Shown: in pieces, positions 15,686 to 22,726 of the stretch
Position numbering within the stretch: position 1 is the stretch's first letter
Layout: each line of letters starts with the position of its first letter
NCBI GenBank assembly: GCA_017560305.1
Contig: JAFYOF010000024.1
Span: 1-29,962 of the forward strand
Reading direction: 5' to 3'
Source of the DNA: Alistipes sp.
GTDB lineage: Bacteria > Bacteroidota > Bacteroidia > Bacteroidales > Rikenellaceae
Length of the DNA stretch: 29,962 nt
Position numbers and translations under genes: made by a program
The notes under the pieces: model-generated
Databases searched by the model: none
What the model was told of the DNA's origin: nothing
The model's input: the letters and a program-made list of their open reading frames with translations, nothing else

Positions 15686-16264
15686 CTATGATACTGTTTT
15701 TTCTTCATCTTCTTTCGGAAGAGTTATACTCATTATTGGTCCTGTTCCCTTTGCTTTCTCAACAACCCAATCTATAAAGCTTTTCAAACTGGGATTCTCT
15801 AGATTCCCATAATTGCTATGGGTGGTTTGATCCATACTTCCCAACACCCACACGCCGTCGAAAGAGTATTCCAAAGTATAATATACCGCATCGTTGTTGG
15901 TACTGTTAATAAGCACTGCACCAAAAGCAGCCTCCGGAACCTGCCGAGGCTTAGGGAAGATATATAGAGCCATCACATATGTATCGTTGATCTTTATTCC
16001 ATCGCAATGCAACTCATCCCACTCCAAGAAGAAATTCTCATCTACATGTTTCTTCATAAAGTCTTCCCATCCTTCAGTTGCCAGAATGGTATTTGGAGAT
16101 ATTTCTCCTTTTGATACCCCTGCTACGAGGTCGGGGATAAATTTGTATTGCAAAAAGTAACGGTACGAGTGTTTATCATCGTCAGTTAACTCTCGCTGTG
16201 GTTTCACCTCGGCTACCGCATCTTCTTGCCTTTTCCCGAATATTTTATTCCAAAATTTGCTCAT
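15686..16264 (-). CDS. Unknown cytosolic protein, 192 aa
   Basis: A 192-residue protein, MSKFWNKIFGKRQEDAVAEV at the start (basic, amphipathic) and K-E-D-E-E-K-T-V-S at the end. The central part (about residues 60-160) looks like an alpha/beta domain with F-L-E-W-D-E-L, Y-V-M-A-L-Y-I-F-P-K-P and Y-Y-T-L-E-Y-S-F-D-G-V-W-V-L-G. There is no signal peptide or membrane helix. I do not recognise a family. It follows the small lipoprotein gene by 23 bases and belongs to the unit headed by the alternative promoter at 16.65 kb. It reads intact. Confidence 0.82.
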   Translation of the reverse strand: MSKFWNKIFGKRQEDAVAEVKPQRELTDDDKHSYRYFLQYKFIPDLVAGVSKGEISPNTILATEGWEDFMKKHVDENFFLEWDELHCDGIKINDTYVMALYIFPKPRQVPEAAFGAVLINSTNNDAVYYTLEYSFDGVWVLGSMDQTTHSNYGNLENPSLKSFIDWVVEKAKGTGPIMSITLPKEDEEKTVS

Positions 16265-16287
16265 AGTTCGTTTGTTAAATGCAGTTA

Positions 16288-16626
16288 TTACTCTATTGAT
16301 TGTTGTTTTGGAAACATTATCTCCATAGGCTCGTTGGTAGTGCTTTCAATGGATATCATACCTTCATAGTTTTCCATTTCGCCCACCCATATAGTGAACT
16401 CATATCCTCCCTCCGATGCAGTTCTGCCATACCTTAATGCATCATATTTGATAGCCGTAACAAGACTGTCGGCCTGAATGTCATACAAGCCACACTTGTT
16501 GTCTTTGTAAACAATGCTGTAACGCTCAACCGATATGGTCTCTACACGGTCAAACTTTCGCATACCTGAGCAAGAAACTGCCATAACTGCAACCAACAGC
16601 AACGCAAGAGTAAAAATGTTCTTCAT
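16288..16626 (-). CDS. Small lipoprotein, 112 aa
   Basis: MKNIFTLALLLVAVMAVSCS is a lipoprotein signal with lipobox A-V-S-C at residue 19. The mature part is a short beta-rich domain (ERYSIVYKDNKCGLYDIQAD, then F-T-I-W-V-G-E-M-E-N-Y-E-G-M-I) with no known motif; the K-C-G-L-Y-D-I segment faintly recalls a single WG-like repeat. Its ATG lies only 20 bases from the CTCTATA box of its promoter, the closest spacing of the five. First gene of a two-gene operon with the 192-aa protein. Confidence 0.82.
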   Translation of the reverse strand: MKNIFTLALLLVAVMAVSCSGMRKFDRVETISVERYSIVYKDNKCGLYDIQADSLVTAIKYDALRYGRTASEGGYEFTIWVGEMENYEGMISIESTTNEPMEIMFPKQQSIE

Positions 16627-16646
16627 ATTATCAATGTGTTTTGTTT

Positions 16647-16676
16647 TATAGAGTATAATAGTCGCCTCAACCTATC
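16647..16676 (-). promoter_or_regulatory. Alternative promoter copy 3 (lipoprotein operon)
   Basis: Minus strand GATAG (plus 16672-16676), 18-base spacer, CTCTATA (16647-16653), followed by AAAACAAAAC; 20 bases before ATG 16626. Confidence 0.7.
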
Positions 16677-16684
16677 TGTCTGTT

Positions 16685-17662
16685 TTAATCTTCTTTGATA
16701 TGTATGCGTAGTTTCTCTACGAATTTACAATTAGTATCTATTACTCCTTCCAACCAAATCTCCTTTTCATCCGTGGTTTTACCGCCATACCACTTGTCGA
16801 GGTAGTGATATCTGCCATCAGGGCTAATCTGCCAGATTATCTTTGTAACCCCATTCTTATATTCGCCTATCGTTCCGAAAGTATATTTACACTCTCTCCG
16901 GCGAACTCTCTTCTGCACCTCTTTTGGTAAGTCTTGAAAGCCATTCCAATCTATATCTCTATCTTTTATCCATCTGATTCTCTTTTTGTTATCGAGAACC
17001 ATATAGGCGCATTTCGTGGAGTGGTTTATCAAGTATCTCGCATTCCAAGAACCTGTAATAGCAGCATCATAGAAATTTGCCCACTCCATCTGTTCAGAGA
17101 GTGACATGGTATGGCAATCTATACCCCTCAATTCTTTATAGAGTTGGTTAGGTGACATCATTCTTAACCTCATGAACCTCAACTCTCCAAAAAACTTTGA
17201 TACTACATCCAAGCACGCATCACACTTAACTGCAAGTTTCTGTTTTATTCCTGCTATGCGCCCTTTATCAAGTTCTATCCAAAAATCTCTTGGCAGACTA
17301 AAATTGGGAAGTTTTGATGCCTTACGGAACATTGGAGCGATCTCCCACACTTTACAACATCCGCCTCCACATCCAATAGGAGTAACAAGGAAATGTAATT
17401 CTGGGTGTTCGATTGCATACTTGGTAAAAGTCTCAACCGATTTACGGATTTCATTTAACCCTATAGTACCGCCGATAGTCGGAATAGCGTATGATTGTCC
17501 TTGCCGTCCTTCGCGCTGTCCCATTACTGCGCCAAAGTGTTTCAAAGCAAAGTTTGATGCGCCATCAAAGTGCCGTCCCGAATTACGACATCCAAAAACA
17601 AAGATTTCGTTCTCAGCGAGCGTTTCTACCCATTCTGGGGTTATACGATTATCTGGTACCAT
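16685..17662 (-). CDS. Macro-like (A1S_2505 family) domain fused to an unknown C-terminal domain
   Basis: A 325-residue two-domain protein. Residues 1-135 match the A1S_2505-type phage non-structural family: IFVFGCRNSGRHFDGASNFA, then F-G-A-V-M-G-Q-R-E-G-R-Q-G-Q-S-Y-A-I-P-T and F-L-V-T-P-I-G-C-G-G-G. This glycine-rich layout resembles macro domains that bind ADP-ribose. Residues 150-325 form a second domain containing I-D-W-N-G-F-Q-D-L-P-K, I-I-W-Q-I-S-P-D-G-R-Y and G-V-I-D-T-N-C-K-F-V. That domain is clearly paralogous to the broken gene at 18024-18597. The gene ends an operon starting at the 18.64-kb promoter. Possible role: nucleotide or ADP-ribose sensing. The family call is from memory. 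Confidence 0.75.
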   Translation of the reverse strand: MVPDNRITPEWVETLAENEIFVFGCRNSGRHFDGASNFALKHFGAVMGQREGRQGQSYAIPTIGGTIGLNEIRKSVETFTKYAIEHPELHFLVTPIGCGGGCCKVWEIAPMFRKASKLPNFSLPRDFWIELDKGRIAGIKQKLAVKCDACLDVVSKFFGELRFMRLRMMSPNQLYKELRGIDCHTMSLSEQMEWANFYDAAITGSWNARYLINHSTKCAYMVLDNKKRIRWIKDRDIDWNGFQDLPKEVQKRVRRRECKYTFGTIGEYKNGVTKIIWQISPDGRYHYLDKWYGGKTTDEKEIWLEGVIDTNCKFVEKLRIHIKED

Positions 17663-17670
17663 AAATAGTC

Positions 17671-18027
17671 CTATTGTTTTCTTAATGCATCAGCAGCCCA
17701 ACGAAGATACATTGCAGCTTTATCATCTGCCTGGGCTGCATATCGCAGTTGTGTTTCATACTTATCCATCTCGTTTTCCGCATAACGAGAGTATGTCTTC
17801 GCACGATCCAAGTCGCCTCTTTTAGTGTAATAAGTTGCATCATGCTGGTATCCTTCTGCCTTTTTGAGATAGTATGCGGCTTAGCGACGATAGCCATCAG
17901 CTTTCTTTTGGTAATATTCTGCTTCTCGCTGATAACTCTGTGCCTTTTTTATGTAATAGTCGCTTTGAGCGGAAACCGAGAGAACCGAAATGGCTATCAT
18001 CGTAAATATAAATAAAAGTCGTTTCAT
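17671..18027 (-). pseudogene. Secreted coiled-coil protein gene with in-frame TAA
   Basis: From ATG 18025-18027 the frame reads a signal peptide (MKRLLFIFTMIAISVLSVSA, then Q) and Y-Y-x-K-K-A-x-x-Y-Q-R-E repeats, meets TAA at 17881-17883 (codon 49), and continues in the same frame with A-A-Y-Y-L-K-K-A-E-G-Y-Q, T-Y-Y-T-K-R-G-D-L-D-R-A and a helical C-terminus to TAG 17671-17673. The repeat pattern crosses the stop, so GAA-to-TAA is likely (R-R-E-A-A-Y-Y). The intact product would be about 118 residues, an exported helical-repeat protein. Its start overlaps the upstream stop as ATGA (18024-18027), showing translational coupling, and the macro-like gene follows after eight bases. Confidence 0.78.
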
Positions 18028-18597
18028 TTTGAGTTTTTCTTTAATAATTTTTCGGCTTCTCGACGTATCTTGTCTAGGCGTTTCCAATCCTCATCAATAT
18101 ACTGGAACTTAACCAATACATTCATCTCAGAATCGATGAAGCCATAGACGGTTATTCCCTCATCCGAAGTCATACCGAATCCGTCATCATCCATATAGTA
18201 GCGGCCATCGGGATTAAGTTGCTATGAAACTTCAGCTACGCCCTTGCGACCCCCCCTTAATAAAAGTTGGGAATTGTGCAGACATCTCTTGAGCTTGCAT
18301 CTTTGCTTTTTCAGGAAGTTGCTGGATACTATCCCAATCAATATCATCTTTTGTAGAAATTACAAAATCCATATTGCCATCCATAATCTCATAGGCACGG
18401 CAATTCTTGTTGTCGATCAGATAGCGCTGTTTCCACCAGCCCCAAATGACCTGTTCAATGGCAGAAATACCTTCCCCCAATTCTCTAATCCTATAACCAT
18501 TACGGGTGAAGTCCATTGTTGACAAAACAATATATAGTTTCTCATCAAAGCTCTTTCCTTGAGTTACCATAGCATCAACTTTTCTCATTACGCTCAT
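18024..18597 (-). pseudogene. Paralogue of the macro protein's C-terminal domain, frameshifted and with a stop
   Basis: From ATG 18597 the frame reads MSVMRKVDAMVTQGKSFDEK, later R-Y-L-I-D-N-K-N-C-R-A-Y-E-I, D-I-D-W-D-S-I-Q-Q-L-P-E-K-A and F-P-T-F-I-K-G-G, up to a run of seven G (plus C 18250-18256). One G fewer restores a frame reading V-A-E-V-S, a TAG at 18222-18224, then Q-L-N-P-D-G-R-Y-Y-M-D-D-D-G-F-G and V-Y-G-F-I-D-S-E-M-N to TGA 18024-18026. The paralogue at 16685-17662 has W-Q-I-S-P-D-G-R-Y at the same place, so TAG replaces TGG (Trp). The total of 574 bases is one over a multiple of three. First gene of the operon at the 18.64-kb promoter. Confidence 0.8.
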
Positions 18598-18640
18598 ACT
18601 AGTATCGTTTATGGTTATTATAAAATAGTCTCTTTTCTTT

Positions 18641-18669
18641 TATAGAGTGTATTATGATAAGAAACTATC
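18641..18669 (-). promoter_or_regulatory. Alternative promoter copy 4 (macro-protein operon)
   Basis: Minus strand GATAG (plus 18665-18669), 17-base spacer, CTCTATA (18641-18647), followed by AAAAGAAAAG; 44 bases before ATG 18597. It sits right behind the fimbrillin-operon terminator. Confidence 0.7.
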
Positions 18670-18672
18670 AAT

Positions 18673-18704
18673 GAAAAGAGATGCAAGTTTTCACTCACAT
18701 CTCT
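18673..18704 (-). terminator. Terminator of the protease/Big2/fimbrillin operon
   Basis: On the minus strand AGAGATG (18698-18704) pairs with CATCTCT (18677-18683), followed by TTTT (18673-18676). It lies 15 bases beyond the fimbrillin-like stop. Confidence 0.65.
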
Positions 18705-18718
18705 CATTGTATATTGCT

Positions 18719-19591
18719 TTATCGTTCTGTGAAATCCACATCGGAATCGGTGATAGGAATTGTCTCCAGAGAAGTCTCGAATGTAGATTTAGCAAGTGTA
18801 AGCGTAATACGAGTAATCTCACTTCGTTTAACCGAGATCGCCCCTTCGGATACAAGGTTCACTTCATTGCCTTCAGCATCGCATATTTTTACCTTCAAGG
18901 GATTATACTCGCCTTGAGGAACAATAATATTGAAATCAGTCGTTGATGTAGCATATAATTGTTCAGCTTCAGCACAAGTGAGTACGACTCCATCCGTACC
19001 AGTGACCACTGCTGCATTATCCTCACCAACAGTAAAGGCTCCGCTCATACCTTTATCCGCAGAGAGGCTTATAGATGACACCTTCAGTTGTCCGTTCTCT
19101 TCAGATTTGAGGCAGAATCTGATAATACCACATAGATTTTTAAATGCAAGATTCTTATTGGTTGACACTGCATGCATCGGTAAATTCTCAATGTTACCAT
19201 CGACATAGTTCTGATTAGCGGGCAGAATCATATTCGTAGTGGTTATTGACGATGGATAAAAAGCCTCGTACTGAGCTGCAGTATTACTGATCTTGCCCTC
19301 TGAACGAACGAAGTCTGCCGAAGAAGTGTAGCTGTCATCAGTTGTATAAACTGCGGTATTGGTGCCATCACAGATGCTTATAGCATCACCAGAGTTCCAA
19401 TAAAGTGAATAGCAACCGTCACCGTTGGTATACCCCGACAAAGAAGTGCGGGTTGATGGTTCAGTCTCTGTTGTGGCAGAGAACACCTCCGTTGAACCGT
19501 TTACTTCATTACCAAGTTCCGTCTCGAAAGCCTCCTCACAAGAAGCAAGCAAAAGCATTGTAGCAATACCGAAGAAAAGTTTTGATCTCAT
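18719..19591 (-). CDS. Fimbrillin-like lipoprotein
   Basis: A 290-residue lipoprotein: signal MRSKLFFGIATMLLLASCEE with lipobox LLASC. The mature part has the Bacteroidales fimbrillin-family layout: an early R-T-S-L segment, Y-S-L-Y-W-N-S-G-D-A-I-S-I, Y-E-A-F-Y-P-S (about residues 108-114), a P-M-H-A-V-S segment and F-K-N-L-C-G-I-I-R-F-C-L-K (about 150-162) that ends the first beta domain, then a second beta domain. Such proteins are exported as lipoproteins and can polymerise into pili (FimA/Mfa1-like), or serve as monomeric surface anchors. Here it ends the operon with the Big2 protein and the C39-type protease and stands alone, without usher-like or Mfa2-like genes, so a surface adhesin role is more likely than full pilus assembly. 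Confidence 0.75.
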   Translation of the reverse strand: MRSKLFFGIATMLLLASCEEAFETELGNEVNGSTEVFSATTETEPSTRTSLSGYTNGDGCYSLYWNSGDAISICDGTNTAVYTTDDSYTSSADFVRSEGKISNTAAQYEAFYPSSITTTNMILPANQNYVDGNIENLPMHAVSTNKNLAFKNLCGIIRFCLKSEENGQLKVSSISLSADKGMSGAFTVGEDNAAVVTGTDGVVLTCAEAEQLYATSTTDFNIIVPQGEYNPLKVKICDAEGNEVNLVSEGAISVKRSEITRITLTLAKSTFETSLETIPITDSDVDFTER

Positions 19592-19610
19592 AACTGTGAA
19601 TTTTTGATTG

Positions 19611-21014
19611 TTAATATTTTACTTGTGTTATTTTTATCTCAATTGGTGCTGATGTAGCTCTTGTTTGTGGAACATTCTCAATCCGTACATATGCTCTAAA
19701 TGGAGCGACTATAGCATCTTCACTCTCCGTGATGCCAATCGCAGAGCCATCTGCGGTTAACTTATAAAGCCCACTACCAATAACGGTACGGTTATAGGCT
19801 CCTTGTAATTTCGATGAATTATCCGGACTTACACTTAATGCTACATTGCTTAAACTAAACTTACAAACAACATCTTTGGGAGCATAGACCAAACAGGGAA
19901 CTCCTGCCGATACTGCCTGAACTTCGTTTACTGATAGTGAATATTTATGACCGACCACCTCTAATTCGGCAACTTTAGTAATCTTACACCCTGAGGCAAA
20001 TCCATCGAGCATTGATTGAGAGAGTGCAAACGGAACGCATACGCTATTCCAGCCGGCATAAAATGTTCTTTCATAACTAACATTTGCCTTATCGGGCAGA
20101 CTGGTTATCCCATCTTTATCCGATATGGTAAGATCAGGAATCGCCGCCTTACAAGTGACAGTGCATGTTGCACTTTTCCCGTTGGAGGTTTTGGCAGTAA
20201 TTATCGCTGTTCCTGCGTTCACCGCCGTAACTTTGCCACTGCTGCTAATGCTGGCAATATTGGCGTTGCTTGATGTCCAGGTTACTAATTGGCTTGCATT
20301 CGAAGGATACACAGTTGCCGTCAGATATCTACTTTGTCCTTCAGTAAGCGTTACAGATGATGGAGACACCGATACACTCGTTGGCTTTGGTTCTGATACC
20401 ACCACTCGAAGCATAGCATAAACCCCATTATCAGCCTTAACTTTCAAGTCAGCTGCTCCTGCTGATTTACCAGTCAACAGACCATCTTGCGAGATTGTCG
20501 CCACATACTTGTCGCTAATAGACCAAGTAAGAGTGTATTCAGCATTAGCAGGCAGTACCGTAGGCGTAAGTTGTACCGATTCGCCTACTTCTATTGCTTT
20601 AACGGTGGAAGAGAACTTGATGCTTGTCGGTTCTATACCCGAGCCACCGCCTCCACTACCGACAACGGTAATTCGATAGTCGTATGCGCCCGAAGTCTCA
20701 TAGGTATATGAACCACTCCTTACAAAATAGCGGTAATCGCAGCGAACGATAATTGGAGATGAAAAAGCCTTTATCGCCTTAACAGTTACTGAATAGTTCG
20801 TGTAAGAGATAACCTGTACATAGCTGATCCCGTTAGAATAGAAAGTAACAGACTTCAGATCCTTTGAAGTAACCGATGATGGCAGATAGAAAGTCTGCGT
20901 TTCACCCACAGACATCGTTACCTCCTTGTACGATTGTGCCAGGGCTGATGATGGCCACATTACTTCCATAATTATAGCAAGCAACAGAGCTGTTTTTAAA
21001 CACTTAGAAGCCAT
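19611..21014 (-). CDS. Secreted protein with two Big2 (bacterial Ig-like) domains
   Basis: A 467-residue exported protein. The signal peptide MASKCLKTALLLAIIMEVMW ends at about A26 (S-S-A-L-A-Q). A beta-sandwich-like region (27-130) is followed by a glycine/serine linker (G-S-G-G-G-G-S-G). Two Big2 domains follow at about 137-212 (I-E-P-T-S-I-K-F-S, L-T-P-T-V-L-P-A-N, L-T-W-S-I-S, G-L-L-T-G-K-S-A-G) and 213-292 (S-V-S-P-S-S-V-T-L-T-E-G, V-T-W-T-S-S-N, G-K-V-T-A-V-N-A-G-T-A). A C-terminal beta domain starts with T-F-Y-A-G-W-N-S-V-C-V-P-F, a motif of Bacteroidetes surface proteins. It is four bases from the protease gene and followed by the fimbrillin-like lipoprotein, so the three probably work at the cell surface. 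Confidence 0.85.
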   Translation of the reverse strand: MASKCLKTALLLAIIMEVMWPSSALAQSYKEVTMSVGETQTFYLPSSVTSKDLKSVTFYSNGISYVQVISYTNYSVTVKAIKAFSSPIIVRCDYRYFVRSGSYTYETSGAYDYRITVVGSGGGGSGIEPTSIKFSSTVKAIEVGESVQLTPTVLPANAEYTLTWSISDKYVATISQDGLLTGKSAGAADLKVKADNGVYAMLRVVVSEPKPTSVSVSPSSVTLTEGQSRYLTATVYPSNASQLVTWTSSNANIASISSSGKVTAVNAGTAIITAKTSNGKSATCTVTCKAAIPDLTISDKDGITSLPDKANVSYERTFYAGWNSVCVPFALSQSMLDGFASGCKITKVAELEVVGHKYSLSVNEVQAVSAGVPCLVYAPKDVVCKFSLSNVALSVSPDNSSKLQGAYNRTVIGSGLYKLTADGSAIGITESEDAIVAPFRAYVRIENVPQTRATSAPIEIKITQVKY

Positions 21015-21018
21015 TATG

Positions 21019-21936
21019 TTAAGATATTTTTTTGTAACACTCTATCATTTGACAATTACCATCCTCCCATGCTCCGAGGAATACATCCATTGGAATCATA
21101 GAACCTTTACCATTTTCGTGTCCCGAATCATTCAGAACCACCACCGGTGATGACGGATCTGTTCTATCTATAGCTATGACCTGGACAGCATGGTTTGCAT
21201 TACTAAATGGAGAAAATAAGTTATCGTCCTCTCCATACCATATTTCGTTAGCGTCTAGAGATACTATTACTTTCCCACCATTATTTAAACAATTTTCAAT
21301 GTCTTGAATTGTACAATGAAAAGACATTGTGTGCTCGAGTTTATATGCATCTATCATTTTACACATGTTCAAGAATGGCGTACCTCCAGACTCAGAAAAC
21401 CAACCGTTCTCTTCTGCTACTTTTACGAACTCCTCTATATCAATATGTCTCCCTGTTAGTTCTTCTATCACAAACTTCTGTGCATACAAAGCACATCTAT
21501 TTGTTTCACCTTGACATTCCCACACATCCATAGAAGATATAGGATCACCAGAAACAAAATCGGGATCAGAAGTCGATGGATTGAAGTGGTCTAATTCATC
21601 AACATAGGTCCCCATTATTCCATCTTCTGATTGTGCATTAATCCCATACTGTAAATCTGATGGAATAAATAAAGGCGTGCTCCCATTATTAATGTAGATA
21701 TCATTGTGGTTTAAGACACCATCACCTGTTGAATCGTGGCTCTTGATGAGCACATCAACCTCTCCATCCCCGTCTACATCATAAAAAGTAGACATACTAT
21801 CAATTACACCATCTTGATTATAGTCAAAACTTTTCACAATAGCATCTGGCAGATAATCGCCATTCAAGTCCATCTCTTTGATAAACATATCATTAACAAA
21901 GTTATTATCCGTGTCAATTGCAATCTCCTCAAACAT
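21019..21936 (-). CDS. C39-like cysteine peptidase with five DxDxD calcium-loop repeats
   Basis: A 305-residue protein. Residues 8-79 hold five consecutive 15-residue units, each starting with an aspartate (D8, D23, D38, D53, D68) in a loop like D-x-[DN]-x-[DN]-x-x-x-x-D, as in dockerin and EF-hand calcium loops. Residues about 138-300 look papain-like (C39_2 type): Q142 and C148 in CQGETNRCALYAQ, H249 in ANHAVQVIAI, and N269/D270 in VVLNDSGHE. No signal peptide is visible, so the location is unclear; calcium loops argue for an extracellular or calcium-gated role. First gene of an operon with the Big2 and fimbrillin-like genes, under the alternative promoter at 22.0 kb. Substrate unknown; processing of a surface protein is one option. 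Confidence 0.78.
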   Translation of the reverse strand: MFEEIAIDTDNNFVNDMFIKEMDLNGDYLPDAIVKSFDYNQDGVIDSMSTFYDVDGDGEVDVLIKSHDSTGDGVLNHNDIYINNGSTPLFIPSDLQYGINAQSEDGIMGTYVDELDHFNPSTSDPDFVSGDPISSMDVWECQGETNRCALYAQKFVIEELTGRHIDIEEFVKVAEENGWFSESGGTPFLNMCKMIDAYKLEHTMSFHCTIQDIENCLNNGGKVIVSLDANEIWYGEDDNLFSPFSNANHAVQVIAIDRTDPSSPVVVLNDSGHENGKGSMIPMDVFLGAWEDGNCQMIECYKKIS

Positions 21937-21993
21937 ATAATTATTCTTATTTTAGAAGTTAATAATGTGTTGTGTGCCTACGCATCTTTACAT

Positions 21994-22022
21994 TATAGAG
22001 ATAATATTCACCTATAACTATC
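21994..22022 (-). promoter_or_regulatory. Alternative promoter copy 5 (protease operon)
   Basis: Minus strand GATAG (plus 22018-22022), 17-base spacer, CTCTATA (21994-22000), 58 bases before ATG 21936. Confidence 0.7.
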
Positions 22023-22068
22023 ACTATTAAATAATATTTTTGTAAGAAGAAGCAATTTCAAATTCCAT

Positions 22069-22103
22069 AAAAACAACAGCCCCTGTCAACTAGTGACAGG
22101 GGC
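22069..22103 (-). terminator. Strong terminator of the sigma/dynamin operon
   Basis: A perfect 10-base stem, GCCCCTGTCA (22079-22088) and TGACAGGGGC (22094-22103), with a five-base loop; on the minus strand it is followed by TGTTGTTTTT (to 22069). It separates the sigma operon from the protease operon, so the latter needs its own promoter. Confidence 0.85.
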
Positions 22104-22130
22104 ATGTTATTTCCGCTATAATGCTGTATT

Positions 22131-22718
22131 CTATAAGGTGTACACAATATTTTTAGGTAACTTGTTGTGCGCAATTCTATTAGACACTTTTACGCTTACA
22201 TTGTTTTTGCATAGAGTCTCAAATAAAGCGATCCTATTAGCTGTATCTTCACGAGATATTCCAGCCATTATGCCATCAACTACAGGAGCCACTATAATAA
22301 AAAAATCCATTTGAGGGATTGTGCTTTCACCTTGTGAGCTAGCAAACAAGTCTAGAATTGTATTCAACTCACTCGAGTTCTTCAATCCACTCCACATATA
22401 TTCTGTATACGAATACAAGTCTCTAGTAATACTTGGTTCAAGATACCCCAACTCTTTTAAGTGTTGACATATTCTCTCTCCTTTTGGACTTACAAAAAAG
22501 GCTACTACCTCAACTCTATTCACAGACTTAGTCGGTCTTGTATATGTGCTTGTTGCATTTTGTGATTGAGGATCCGGTTCAGGAAGACGGCGAGGTTGGC
22601 GAGGTGGTTCAACGAAGAAACTATATAACCAAGATAAAATATCTTTAACGACACTTTTGATTACGCAAGAATGTTTCTCTGCTAACTCTTCTGCCCGTCT
22701 ATTGTATTCTTTTCTCAT
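22131..22718 (-). CDS. Unknown protein, 195 aa, last gene of the dynamin operon
   Basis: A 195-residue protein with no family I recognise. The N-terminal 35 residues form a charged helix and then an amphipathic or weakly hydrophobic helix (VIKSVVKDILSWLYSFFVEP), which could touch a membrane. A proline-rich, basic linker follows (P-P-R-Q-P-R-R-L-P-E-P-D-P). Residues about 68-195 look like an alpha/beta domain with V-V-A-F-F-V-S-P-K-G-E-R-I, M-D-F-F-I-I-V-A-P-V-V-D-G-I and K-V-S-N-R-I-A-H-N-K. It starts eight bases after the dynamin-like stop and ends in front of the operon terminator. Likely a partner of the GTPase. Confidence 0.85.
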   Translation of the reverse strand: MRKEYNRRAEELAEKHSCVIKSVVKDILSWLYSFFVEPPRQPRRLPEPDPQSQNATSTYTRPTKSVNRVEVVAFFVSPKGERICQHLKELGYLEPSITRDLYSYTEYMWSGLKNSSELNTILDLFASSQGESTIPQMDFFIIVAPVVDGIMAGISREDTANRIALFETLCKNNVSVKVSNRIAHNKLPKNIVYTL

Positions 22719-22726
22719 TTTAGTGC

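Noticed and set aside
17130..17165. Further CTCTATA boxes inside genes (also near 22985)
   Set aside because: No GATAG at 17-18 bases and they lie within coding sequence.
9514..18597. Stop-codon recoding as explanation of in-frame TAG and TAA
   Set aside because: Both codons also end intact genes in the window, and single-base indels occur in the same region; decay or sequencing error explains all.
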